A stretch of DNA of 64,000 nt from Mycolicibacterium bacteremicum (lineage in GTDB: Bacteria > Actinomycetota > Actinomycetes > Mycobacteriales > Mycobacteriaceae), in assembly GCF_943913955.1 (NCBI RefSeq), contig NZ_CALUAE010000025.1, forward strand, positions 13,167 through 77,166. The letters run 5' to 3'. Positions 1-9,371 of this stretch are shown in pieces. Each line of letters begins with the position of its first letter. Within the stretch, counting starts at the first letter, position 1. The notes under the pieces are model-generated. The model was given only the letters and a program-made list of their open reading frames with translations. It was not told where the DNA came from and searched no databases. Made by a program: the position numbers and the translations under genes.

Positions 1-2087
<2,087 letters not shown>

Positions 2088-2107
2088 CGGTGACGGGAGC
2101 CACCACT

Positions 2108-2138
2108 TGAACTCAACCGCGGTTGAGCTTCTAGGTTG
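2108..2138 (+). promoter_or_regulatory. MerR/SoxR-type promoter with palindromic operator in a 19-bp spacer
   Basis: A -35 TTGAAC (2108-2113) and a -10 TAGGTT (2133-2138) are separated by 19 bases. The spacer region is almost filled by the perfect palindrome CTCAACCGCGGTTGAG (2113-2128). An over-long spacer with a central palindrome is the signature of promoters activated by MerR-family regulators. Transcription would begin at about 2144-2145, on the GTG of the efflux gene, so the mRNA would be leaderless. No MerR-type gene is in the window, so the regulator must be encoded elsewhere. Confidence 0.7.
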
Positions 2139-2143
2139 ACGGG

Positions 2144-3763
2144 GTGACCGACACCCATACCGCGAGCACCGGCAGTTGGCGTGCGCTGCTCGGGCCGAAA
2201 CACCTTGGCGCATCGACGGTTCTCGCCGGCGGGGTGGCGCTGTATGCGACCAACGAGTTCCTGACGATCAGCCTGATGCCCAGTGCGGTCGCCGAGATCG
2301 GCGGGCAGCGCTACCACGCGTGGGTGATGACGGTGTATCTGGTGGCGTCGGTGGCGGCCGCGACGACGGTCAGCGCGGTGCTGGCCCGGTTGGGTCCCCG
2401 GTCGGCCTATCTGGCGGCGTTGACGGTCTTCGGGCTAGGCAGCGTGGGCTGTGCGCTGGCACCGACGATGGAACTACTGCTGGCCGGCCGCATCGTCCAG
2501 GGCGGGGCCGGTGGCCTGCTGGCAGGTCTGGGTTATGCCGTTATCAACACCGCGCTGCCGCGGGCGTTGTGGACGCGGGCCTCGGCATTGGTGTCGGCGA
2601 TGTGGGGTGTGGGCACGCTGGTGGGCCCGGCGGCCGGCGGACTGTTTGCGCAGTACGCCTCGTGGCGTTGGGCTTTCGGTGCCCTGGTGATCCTGACGGG
2701 CGTGATCGCGGTGTTGGTGCCGGTGGCACTGCCCCGTCGAGCGGCCGGGGCCGAGGTGCCGGTTGTCCCCATCCCGTTGTGGTCGCTGGTGTTGCTGGGC
2801 ACTGCTGCGCTGCTGGTGAGCGTGGCCGGGCTGGCACCTGATCCGCGGGTCACCGGCGGGATCCTCGCGGCGGCTGTCGGGTTGGTGGCCGCGTTCCTGG
2901 TCGTCGACCGGAACGCGGCGAGCGCAGCGACGGGGGGTAGGTCTGCGGCGAGCGAAGCGACGGGGGGCAGGTCTGCGGCGAGCGCAGCGACGGGGGATAG
3001 GAACGCGGCGAGCGCAGCGACGGGGGATAGGAACGCGGCGAGCGAAGCGACGGGGGATAGGAACGCGGCGAGCGCAGCGACGGGGGGTAGGTCTGCGGCG
3101 AGCGCAGCGACGGGGAAACGCTCCTCGGTGTTGCCGCCCACCGCGTTCCGGCGCGGCCCGCTGAAGTGGATCTATCTGACCCTCGGTGTGTTGATGGCCG
3201 CCACCATGGTCGACATGTACGTGCCGCTGTTCGGGCAGCGACTCGCTCAGCTGACGCCGCTGGCGGCCGGGTTCCTCGGTGTGGCCCTGGCCGTCGGCTG
3301 GACGGTCAGTGAGATCCTGAGCGCCTCGGTCGACCGGCGCGCGGCGGTCACCCGCATCGTCGTGGCGGCCCCGGTGGTGATGGCGGTCGGTCTCGGTGCC
3401 GGCGCGCTGCTGGTCGGCGCTGCGATGCCGGGCTGGTCGGTGATCGCGTGGGTGGTCGCGCTGGTCATCACCGGGACGGGCATCGGGATGGCCTGGCCAC
3501 ACCTGTCGGCCTGGGCGATGGGCGGTGTCGATGACCCCGCGGAGGGGCCGGTGGCGGCCGCGGCCATCAACACCGTGCAGCTGATCTGCGGTGCGTTCGG
3601 GGCGGGGATCGCCGGAGTGATCGTCAACCATTCCGGAGACGATGACGCCGGCGCCGCCCGGATGTTGTTCACCGCGTTCGCCGCCCTGGCGGTCCTGGCC
3701 GTGGCCGCGGCATGGCGGGCCGGCCGTCGGCCCGAAAGCGCAGATTCCGCACCGTCGCGATGA
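2144..3763 (+). CDS. MFS drug efflux transporter, 14-helix (DHA2-like)
   Basis: A proton-driven exporter of the major facilitator superfamily in the plasma membrane; a drug or toxic-compound substrate is inferred from family and promoter type. 539 residues. Fourteen hydrophobic segments can be counted, the first near residue 27 and the last near 505-525. The loop after TM4 carries the RIVQGGAGG motif and TM5 the GPAAGG motif of drug:H+ antiporters. Between TM8 and TM9 (about residues 256-325) a 70-residue insert consists of seven copies of a 10-residue unit (R-N/S-A-A-S-A/E-A-T-G-G/D). Start GTG 2144 has no Shine-Dalgarno but sits at the predicted transcription start of the MerR-type promoter. 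Same strand and position as the efflux gene after uvrB in M. tuberculosis (recalled as Rv1634). Confidence 0.9.
   Translation: MTDTHTASTGSWRALLGPKHLGASTVLAGGVALYATNEFLTISLMPSAVAEIGGQRYHAWVMTVYLVASVAAATTVSAVLARLGPRSAYLAALTVFGLGSVGCALAPTMELLLAGRIVQGGAGGLLAGLGYAVINTALPRALWTRASALVSAMWGVGTLVGPAAGGLFAQYASWRWAFGALVILTGVIAVLVPVALPRRAAGAEVPVVPIPLWSLVLLGTAALLVSVAGLAPDPRVTGGILAAAVGLVAAFLVVDRNAASAATGGRSAASEATGGRSAASAATGDRNAASAATGDRNAASEATGDRNAASAATGGRSAASAATGKRSSVLPPTAFRRGPLKWIYLTLGVLMAATMVDMYVPLFGQRLAQLTPLAAGFLGVALAVGWTVSEILSASVDRRAAVTRIVVAAPVVMAVGLGAGALLVGAAMPGWSVIAWVVALVITGTGIGMAWPHLSAWAMGGVDDPAEGPVAAAAINTVQLICGAFGAGIAGVIVNHSGDDDAGAARMLFTAFAALAVLAVAAAWRAGRRPESADSAPSR
2911..3120 (+). repeat. Seven tandem 30-bp repeats inside the MFS gene
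   Basis: Seven consecutive units of exactly 30 bases start at 2911, 2941, 2971, 3001, 3031, 3061 and 3091. Units differ at a few positions: GAACG versus GTCTG at the start, GCGCAGC versus GCGAAGC in the middle, and GGTAG, GCAG or ATAG at the end. The last unit decays at its 3' end. The length is a multiple of three, so the reading frame survives and a repeated decapeptide is inserted in a cytoplasmic-side loop. The core GCGAGCGAAGCGACGGGGG recurs inside argD near 46000. Confidence 0.95.
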
Positions 3764-3824
3764 CTATGTGATGCCGGCTCGGTCGGTATGGGCAGCACCG
3801 AGCCATGCCGAAAAGGAGCGCCAC

Positions 3825-4577
3825 GTGTCGGAGCAGTTGGGATATCCCGAGGTCGTCTCGCGCGAACAGTGGTTAACCGCGCGGCTACGGCTGCTCGAGT
3901 CCGAGCGGGCGGCCACCCATCTGCGGGATGCCGTCAACGCCGAGCGACGCCGGCTGCCGATGGTCCGGGTGGACAAGCACTACGTGTTCGAGGGCGCGCT
4001 CGGCGAGTGCCGCCTGATCGACCTGTTCGAAGGCCGTCGACAGTTGTACGTGCACCACTTCATGTGGCTCGATGCGCTCGATCAGGGCTGCCCGAGCTGC
4101 ACCGCAGCCGCCGACCTCACCTTCACCGCATCCGACCGGACGTTGTTGCACATGAAGGACGTGACCTTCGCGTGCGTATCCCGCGCTCCGTACGCCAGCA
4201 TCGCCCGGTACCGGGACCGCCATGGCTGGACGTTCCCGTGGTACTCGACCCGGGACGGGGACTTCAGCTATGACTTCCACGTCACGCTGGACCCGGCACG
4301 GGCAACGGTGCAGTACAACTACACGTCGCATGCGCAACTGCGCCGGGACGGCTGGACCGAGGCCGATCTGCGCGGTGACTGGCCGGGTGCCAGCGTCTTC
4401 CTGCAGCGCGATGGCGAGGTGTTCCATACGTATTCGACCTATGCCCGCGGACTGGACCACACCTCGGTCGGCTATCCGTTCCTGGACCTCACGCCCTACG
4501 GCCGTCAGGAGCCCTGGGAGGACTCGCCGGCCGGTTGGCCGCAGCATGGAGTGGCCGCCGGAATGCCGCATCAGTAG
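3825..4577 (+). CDS. DUF899 family thioredoxin-like protein
   Basis: 250-residue cytoplasmic protein with the layout of DUF899 proteins, predicted dithiol-disulfide oxidoreductases with a thioredoxin-like fold; substrate unknown. The redox motif C-P-S-C is at residues 89-92 (DQGCPSCTAA). Family hallmarks include YVFEGALGE, LFEGRRQL, the FHVTLDPA region and the C-terminal SVGYPFLDLTPYGRQE block that ends in a Trp/Pro-rich tail. Start GTG 3825 is chosen because AAAAGGAG (3811-3818) lies six bases upstream. An ATG at 3771 in the same frame has no such site. It follows the MFS gene by 61 bases and may share its transcript. Confidence 0.85.
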   Translation: MSEQLGYPEVVSREQWLTARLRLLESERAATHLRDAVNAERRRLPMVRVDKHYVFEGALGECRLIDLFEGRRQLYVHHFMWLDALDQGCPSCTAAADLTFTASDRTLLHMKDVTFACVSRAPYASIARYRDRHGWTFPWYSTRDGDFSYDFHVTLDPARATVQYNYTSHAQLRRDGWTEADLRGDWPGASVFLQRDGEVFHTYSTYARGLDHTSVGYPFLDLTPYGRQEPWEDSPAGWPQHGVAAGMPHQ

Positions 4578-5064
4578 TCCTGCTCTCGGCGCTGCTCCCA
4601 CATCTCAGGACAGGTGTCGAGTTGGGCCGGAATGTCCGATTTCGGCACACGTTGTCCACGGATCGACGCAGTACAGGCGTCCGTTGTACGGACGACCGAC
4701 GCGAAATTTGCTGACCTGTCGAAGGTGGTACGGATGCGTTCTGCTGAGGCGCAGGTCAACCGACGATGTGCCTGGGATGCGTGAGCCCCAACTGGACAGT
4801 TGCGGCTCACGGTGCCATCCGGGTGAGTGGGAGTGCGCCGGGGTCGGCGATTTGTCACCTTTGCCATATCTGCGCGCTGCGGAGTTTTTCCGAAAATGCC
4901 CAAGCGGTAAATTGTTTGCTGGCAAATGGCCAGTTACGGTTTGCTGAGCGGCCCTCAAATTACTTTCGGGTAAGTTATGCAAACCGTCTTCACGTGGGCT
5001 AATTTCCTTGCATTGTCGAGCTCTGCGAGGAATCGGCACCATAACTGGAGAACTGGGTGGTCAT
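4578..5064. other. Intergenic region with two hairpins and lower GC near its 3' end
   Basis: 487 bases without a convincing gene. A 7-bp hairpin CGTCCGT-tgt-ACGGACG lies at 4678-4694, and a 30-bp interrupted palindrome at 4781-4810. From about 4880 to 5010 the sequence is clearly richer in A and T than the rest of the window, as expected for a promoter of the exported hydrolase downstream. TAAGTT at 4971-4976 is a possible -10, but no matching -35 was found. Confidence 0.6.
4781..4810. repeat. 30-bp interrupted palindrome
   Basis: GTGAGCC-C-CAACTG-GA-CAGTTG-C-GGCTCAC: two pairs of perfect arms (7 and 6 bp) separated by a single C opposite C. The two-base centre is too tight for an RNA loop without opening a pair. 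It could be an operator or a terminator; no poly-T follows. Confidence 0.5.
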
Positions 5065-7089
5065 ATGTGGGGTCATGCTCCCCGAGTGGTACGCGGCTTT
5101 ACCAACCGTCTCGTTATTGGCGTCACCGCGGCCGCCATGGTCGCGGCAACGGGTAGTCAGTTCGCTATCCCGGATATGAAGCCGGTGGTCGCTCACGAGG
5201 TGATCAATGTCGCTGCCATCGACGAGTCACCGTCCACCGTGGGCATCGCCGATTCGAACATCTACTTCACCGACAGCCTCGACGAGGTCATCGAGCACCT
5301 CAATCTGATCGAGTCGCTGGGCGTGAAAAACGTCCGTCTGCTCGTGCCGTGGATTTTCGTGCAGCCCGACGACCCGATGGGCGGCCCGGTCGACTGGGAT
5401 CTCGACCTGAACTGGGCCAAGCTCGATCAGATCGTCCAGGAGGTGGACCGTCGGGGCATGGGCATCCTGGGCGTGCTGCAATGGTCCCCGGACTGGGCCA
5501 CCGACGGCACCACGGGCAATGGGCATCCCTCGGACGTCCAGGATTTCGCGGATTTCGCGGCCGCGGTGGCCGATCGCTACCGAGATGAGATCACCGCGTA
5601 CGAGGTGTGGAACGAGCCCAACGCATCCTTCTTCTGGAACCCGGTCGATCCGGTCGAATACACCAAGCTGCTGAAGGCGACCTATACCTCGCTCAAGGCG
5701 GTCAATCCGGATATCACCGTGGTCGGTGCCGTCGTCAGCGCCACCCTGACCTGGGGTGATACCACCATGAACCCGGTCGACTTCGTCGAGGCGATGTATG
5801 CCGCGGGCGCCGACGGATTCTTCGATGCGATCTCCTTCCATCCCTACAACTTCGACACCAAGTTCTCCGAGCAGGACGACTTGGACTGGCGGGAATTGAT
5901 GCCGCTGTTCCAGGTGCAGAAGATCAGGGAGCTGATGGACTCGCATCTGGAGCCCGGGGAGGAACAACTCAAGATCTGGATCAGCGAGTATGGTCTGCCG
6001 ACCAGCGTCGTGACGCCGGAAAAGCAACTCGCTTTCATCACCGATCTCTTGAATGCCTGGCAGTCGTTCTCCGGTGGCGGACCGATCTTCATGTACACCA
6101 CCAAAGACGATATGAGCGCCATTGGTGACGAACGGTTCTTCGGCCTATTCGACGAGAATGGGAACTTCAAAGGCGGCGCCCAGGCGTTGCGCGATTTTCA
6201 GCGGCTGATCGACTGCCTCGACGGTTGCTCGCCGACCAACCCGTCCAACCCGTTGGCTTCGCTGTTGCAGTTCATTCAGCAGGTCGTGACGCAGGTGCTC
6301 AGCTTCGTGCCCAACCTCATCGCCGGGGTGGTCTCGGCCGTGTCGAATTTGATCGGCAGCATCCTCGGTGGGCTGTCCGGTGCACTCGGCGCGACGCCGG
6401 CAACCGCCGGGGTGGGTGCCTCGCTGCGAGTCGCATCCGCGGACGCGCCGGAGATCGATGGGGCGGCTGCCGATGTGACCGATCCGGCCGCACTCGACGC
6501 CGACGCGGCCGCCGCGGACATGCTGGGTGCCGAGCAGACGCCGGTCGGGGTGCCGGCCACCGACGCGCTCGGCGAGGTGGTGGCCGAGGTGCCGGTCGAG
6601 GCGCCGCTGGAGGAAGTGCCGGTCGAGGTGCCCGCCGAGGAACCTGTTGTCGAGGTGCCGGTCGTCGAAGAGCCGGTCGTCGACCCGGTGATCGAGGAAC
6701 CGGTTCTGGAAGAACCCGTCCTGGAGGAGCCGGTCACCGAGGAGCCCGTGCTGGAGGAGCCGGTCGTCGAGGAACCCACCGCGGAGGAACCCACCGCCGA
6801 GGAGCCCGCCGCCGAGGAGCCCGCCGCCGAGGAACCTGCCGGCGCCGATCCGGGCGCTGCGCCGGGGGATTCCGAACCAGCGACGCCGAAGACCCCCGCG
6901 ACGAAGGAAGCATTCTCCAAGTCCTCGGAGGATGACGCGGGCGGCGCGAGCGCCAAGGACGGCCCGGCAGCATCGGCGTCGAGTTCGGTCACGTCACCCA
7001 AACGGGGCGCGACCAGCGTAGCCAAATCCGATCCGCGCAATGCGGAGCGGCCGGCGGCGACGCGGCAACGCGAGAGTGCCGCGGAGTAG
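5065..7089 (+). CDS. Secreted clan GH-A glycoside hydrolase (cellulase-like) with acidic Pro/Glu/Val tail
   Basis: 674-residue exported retaining glycosidase of the (beta/alpha)8 clan GH-A type, resembling mycobacterial GH5/GH39-like cellulases. Substrate is inferred only as a beta-glycan. An N-terminal signal follows Arg-rich residues (RLVIGVTAAAMVAATG). The acid/base Glu is in VWNEPN (E184) and the nucleophile Glu in ISEYGLP (E308), with SFHPYNF between them. After about residue 395 come a hydrophobic stretch (FIQQVVTQVLSFVPNLIAGVVSAV), an Ala/Asp-rich linker, then some 90 residues built of (E)EPV/EEPT/EEPA units, ending in a Ser/Lys-rich tail. Start ATG 5065 precedes the signal peptide; a TTG at 5008 would add 19 residues. 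Spacing from GGAG (5047-5050) is long, so the start is moderately certain. Confidence 0.82.
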   Translation: MWGHAPRVVRGFTNRLVIGVTAAAMVAATGSQFAIPDMKPVVAHEVINVAAIDESPSTVGIADSNIYFTDSLDEVIEHLNLIESLGVKNVRLLVPWIFVQPDDPMGGPVDWDLDLNWAKLDQIVQEVDRRGMGILGVLQWSPDWATDGTTGNGHPSDVQDFADFAAAVADRYRDEITAYEVWNEPNASFFWNPVDPVEYTKLLKATYTSLKAVNPDITVVGAVVSATLTWGDTTMNPVDFVEAMYAAGADGFFDAISFHPYNFDTKFSEQDDLDWRELMPLFQVQKIRELMDSHLEPGEEQLKIWISEYGLPTSVVTPEKQLAFITDLLNAWQSFSGGGPIFMYTTKDDMSAIGDERFFGLFDENGNFKGGAQALRDFQRLIDCLDGCSPTNPSNPLASLLQFIQQVVTQVLSFVPNLIAGVVSAVSNLIGSILGGLSGALGATPATAGVGASLRVASADAPEIDGAAADVTDPAALDADAAAADMLGAEQTPVGVPATDALGEVVAEVPVEAPLEEVPVEVPAEEPVVEVPVVEEPVVDPVIEEPVLEEPVLEEPVTEEPVLEEPVVEEPTAEEPTAEEPAAEEPAAEEPAGADPGAAPGDSEPATPKTPATKEAFSKSSEDDAGGASAKDGPAASASSSVTSPKRGATSVAKSDPRNAERPAATRQRESAAE

Positions 7090-7129
7090 CCGGGTTAAAG
7101 ATCCTCGAGATTGCAACGCTGTACGCCCG

Positions 7130-7163
7130 CCCGCAGCAGTGGCAGGTTGGTCCCTGCTGCGGG
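7130..7163. repeat. 9-bp inverted repeat reaching into the tRNA-Cys 5' end
   Basis: CCCGCAGCA (7130-7138) is perfectly complementary to TGCTGCGGG (7155-7163). The right arm includes the first five bases of tRNA-Cys. In the precursor the 5' acceptor strand could pair with the leader instead of the 3' acceptor strand. Confidence 0.6.
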
Positions 7164-7229
7164 TGTGGCTGAGTGGCTAGGCACCGGCCTGCAAAGCCGT
7201 TTACACGGGTTCGAATCCCGTCACTCGCT
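7159..7229 (+). tRNA. tRNA-Cys (anticodon GCA)
   Basis: Complete cloverleaf. The acceptor stem GCGGGTG pairs with CACTCGC at 7222-7228 (one G-T pair), with discriminator T as usual for tRNA-Cys. The anticodon loop CTGCAAA has GCA at 7191-7193 on a CGGC/GCCG stem. The T arm ACGGG-TTCGAAT-CCCGT is perfect. CCA is not encoded. The gene is single, downstream of the hydrolase and convergent with the stress cluster gene that ends 20 bases away. Confidence 0.96.
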
Positions 7230-7248
7230 CGTCAGCACGAAAGACCGC

Positions 7249-7818
7249 CTACCGGGCGGGGATCACCACGTCATCCCAGATGGCGGTGATCTCCGCGGTG
7301 TCGTCGCCGATGGTCTCGCGCAGCAGCAGCGCCGCGTCGCGGCGCAGTGCGTCGCCGTCCTGTAGATAGGTGCGGTTGCGCTCGTCGGCGCCGATCCCGA
7401 TCAAATGGATGTGGACGGCCGCCAAAGTGTCATCCGCGACGGTCAATTCGACGTCGGCGACCGCGGCGGCGACCTCGGCCGCCGGTTCGGCCAGTGCCCA
7501 TGTCAACAATTTGGCCAGCGCGATGTGACTGACCTCGATCCCCGGCCGTGCGGTGCGGATCAACTTCCCGCGGCGCGGCAACGTCGAAATGCGTTGTGCG
7601 ATACCGCTGCGCAGCTCGGTCAGTGCGGAACCCGTGTCGGCCCAACGCGTGTCGGTGTCGGTATCGGCGGCCGAGAGGCCTGCGAAACGGCGGGTGGCGT
7701 CGGCGATCCAGGCCGCGGCCTGGGCGGTCGCTTCGTAATCATCTTGCGCTGCCGTGCTCATGTGTCCTCCAGTGTTGCGCACGTGCCCGCTGGTGTACAG
7801 CCGGCCGGTCGTCCTCAT
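7249..7818 (-). CDS. Hypothetical protein coupled to ECF sigma factor (possible regulator)
   Basis: 189-residue soluble, Ala-rich protein of no family I recognise. It begins with ATG 7818, which overlaps the TGA of the sigma gene (ATGA), and GAGGAG lies eight bases upstream inside the sigma gene. A second good start is ATG 7761 (MSTAAQDD..., 170 residues) with GGAGG four bases before it. The central part has charged helices; the end (RRDAALLLRETIGDDTAEITAIWDDVVIPAR) resembles the small Asp23-like modules in the divergent cluster. Its place directly after an ECF sigma gene is where anti-sigma factors usually sit, but it lacks a transmembrane helix and a zinc-binding HxxxCxxC motif. An anti-sigma role is only a guess. 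Confidence 0.7.
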   Translation of the reverse strand: MRTTGRLYTSGHVRNTGGHMSTAAQDDYEATAQAAAWIADATRRFAGLSAADTDTDTRWADTGSALTELRSGIAQRISTLPRRGKLIRTARPGIEVSHIALAKLLTWALAEPAAEVAAAVADVELTVADDTLAAVHIHLIGIGADERNRTYLQDGDALRRDAALLLRETIGDDTAEITAIWDDVVIPAR

Positions 7819-8360
7819 GGTCGGAACTCCTCGAGTGTGGTGGCCAGCCGCTTCCTGGTGCGCTGCAACAGTCCGCGCACCGAGCCTTCGGTGGTGTGCA
7901 GCACCGTCGCGATCTCGGCGACCGGCAGGTCATCGACCTCGCGCAGCCACCACGCTGCGCGGGCCGGGTAGGGCAACTTGGCGAGCTCGCGGTGCAACGC
8001 CGCGAGAAACGCGGCGTGTTCGGCCTGCTGGCCGGGCCCGGGCCGGATGTCGGCGGCCTCGGGCGCCGAGTCCAGATCCCGCTGCGGACGGCGACGGCGC
8101 ATCGCATCCACCGTCTTACGGGTCGCCAACGAGTACAGCCAGGTCCGGAATTTGGAACGAAAGGCGAAGTTCGGCAAGGCCTTCCAGGCTGCGATGAACG
8201 TTTCCTGGACGATGTCGTCGCAGTCTCCGTACTCAGGATAGGTTTGCCTGACAAATTTCAGCAACGCCGGGGCGTGGCGCACCACCAACGCGTCGAACGC
8301 CGCCGAATCACCGCGCTGGGCGCGTCGGGCGAGCGTCTCATCGGGCAGCGTGTCCAGCAC
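7815..8360 (-). CDS. ECF-type RNA polymerase sigma factor
   Basis: 181-residue extracytoplasmic-function sigma factor (regions 2 and 4 only) that would redirect RNA polymerase to stress promoters. Region 2 is at about residues 20-85 (DCDDIVQETFIAAWKALPNF, then FRTWLYSLATRKTVDAMRRRR). Region 4 is at about 120-175 (LPYPARAAWWLREVDDLPVAEIATVLHTTEGSVRGLLQRTRKRL) with the helix-turn-helix. Start GTG 8360 lies in a hairpin (8354-8372). It is divergent from the Asp23 cluster, 143 bases away, which suggests those genes are its targets. It is followed by a coupled gene that could encode a partner. Confidence 0.92.
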   Translation of the reverse strand: MLDTLPDETLARRAQRGDSAAFDALVVRHAPALLKFVRQTYPEYGDCDDIVQETFIAAWKALPNFAFRSKFRTWLYSLATRKTVDAMRRRRPQRDLDSAPEAADIRPGPGQQAEHAAFLAALHRELAKLPYPARAAWWLREVDDLPVAEIATVLHTTEGSVRGLLQRTRKRLATTLEEFRP

Positions 8361-8372
8361 CCGATGTGCTGG
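8354..8372 (-). promoter_or_regulatory. Hairpin containing the sigma factor start codon
   Basis: Read on the minus strand, CCAGCAC-ATCGG-GTGCTGG is a perfect 7-bp stem with a five-base loop. The GTG start codon of the sigma gene (8358-8360) is the beginning of the 3' arm. Folding would hide the start codon in the mRNA. No good Shine-Dalgarno sequence is visible. Confidence 0.45.
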
Positions 8373-8503
8373 TCCAGATAGCGCACATTTGAAACCTTTT
8401 GTGGTTTACGTCTCCGGCGCGTGCGATCCGCGGTGTGTCGCCGACTAACCCTATGAGCCCGGACAAAACGGTCCGAGCTGGATGAAGTTCGAAGGAGACG
8501 CAC

Positions 8504-8980
8504 ATGACCGCTGCAACCCAGTCCCGTGAGGTCAGCTCCGCCGCCAAGACCGCGGAGGCGGGCAAGGAGCTGGAGAAGCTGGCGTCCGATCACGGTACGA
8601 CCACCATCGCCGACGTCGTGGTGTCCAAGATCGCCGGTATCGCCACCCGCGAGGTGGACGGTGTCCACGACCTCGGTGGCCAGGCCGCCCGCGTCGTCGG
8701 GAAACTGCGGGAGACTTTGCCGGGCGCACCCAGCCTCACCCAGGGTGTCAACGTCGAGGTGGGGGAGCGGCAGGCCGCGGTCGACATCGGCATCGTGGCC
8801 GAATACGGGGTCGCCATCCACGATCTGGCCGACGGGATCCGCAACAACGTCATCAGCGCCGTCGAGAACATGACCGGACTCGAGGTCACCGAAGTCAACA
8901 TCACCGTGCACGACGTGCACTTCGCCGATGACGAGAGCGGCGAGGAGATCGCGACCGACGCGCAGCCCCGAGTCCAGTGA
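8504..8980 (+). CDS. Asp23/Gls24 family envelope stress protein
   Basis: 158-residue Asp23/Gls24 protein; in Firmicutes such proteins form abundant filaments at the membrane held by AmaP and respond to cell-envelope or alkaline stress. The domain covers about residues 30-145: TTTIADVVVSKIAGIATREVDGV, then VNVEVGERQAAVDIGIVAEYGVAIHDLADGIRNNV and VTEVNITVHDVHF. The N-terminus is helical and charged. Start ATG 8504 has AAGGAG seven bases upstream. First gene of a tight five-gene cluster facing an ECF sigma factor. Its stop overlaps the next start by four bases (GTGA). Confidence 0.9.
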   Translation: MTAATQSREVSSAAKTAEAGKELEKLASDHGTTTIADVVVSKIAGIATREVDGVHDLGGQAARVVGKLRETLPGAPSLTQGVNVEVGERQAAVDIGIVAEYGVAIHDLADGIRNNVISAVENMTGLEVTEVNITVHDVHFADDESGEEIATDAQPRVQ

Positions 8981-9288
8981 GCGGGTCCGGTGAGCGGATA
9001 GATCGCGTCGTCGCGGCGGTCACCGCCGTCGACGGCGTGGTCGGTCTGCATTCCGGCCCGGGAGTACCGACCACGTATCTGCCGGGCCGCACGGTGGGCG
9101 GCATCCGGCTCGGAAAGGACGGCGGCAAGGTGCACGTCGTCCTCGAACTGCGCGGGAGCCTGCTGGATGCCGCCGCTCGGGTACAGCAGGCGGCCACCGC
9201 AGCCGCCGGGTACCCGGTCGAGGTGGTGGTGGGAGATGTGGCAGCGCCGCGGACGGCGCCGCCGGATGCAACACAGAATCGGCTGTAG
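8977..9288 (+). CDS. Small Asp23-like protein
   Basis: 103 residues. It resembles a shortened Asp23/Gls24 fold: RIDRVVAAVTAVDGVVGLHSG corresponds to the start of the Asp23 domain and KVHVVLELRGSLLDAAARVQQAATAAA to its second half, ending with VEVVVGDV. Such short copies are usual in actinobacterial Asp23 clusters. GTG 8977 overlaps the preceding TGA, so it is translationally coupled to the larger Asp23 protein and the two probably assemble together. Confidence 0.75.
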   Translation: MSGSGERIDRVVAAVTAVDGVVGLHSGPGVPTTYLPGRTVGGIRLGKDGGKVHVVLELRGSLLDAAARVQQAATAAAGYPVEVVVGDVAAPRTAPPDATQNRL

Positions 9289-9351
9289 CACGAAAGCGGA
9301 TGCAACACAGGGCCGGACGTAACACAGAGCCGGCCGAAACACAGAGTCGGA
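9263..9351 (+). repeat. Degenerate tandem repeats with AACACAG core
   Basis: Four imperfect units share the pattern (G)GATGCAACACAGNNYCGG or its shortened form (cores at about 9270, 9303, 9320 and 9337). They run from the end of the small Asp23-like gene up to the Shine-Dalgarno of the next gene. The last three are spaced 17-18 bases. No hairpin or promoter was recognised in them. Confidence 0.6.
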
Positions 9352-9371
9352 CGTACAACGAGGAGACAGAC

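Noticed and set aside
2911..3120. CRISPR array at the 30-bp repeats
   Set aside because: Repeats are directly adjacent without spacers and keep an open frame; no cas genes are present.
2474..3631. Antisense frames across the 30-bp repeats with regular Arg/Pro repeats
   Set aside because: The repetitive protein is a by-product of the DNA repeat. The plus-strand frame is a complete transporter.
7159..7229. tRNA-Cys as an integration site for a genomic island
   Set aside because: No integrase gene and no repeat of the tRNA 3' end was seen on either side.
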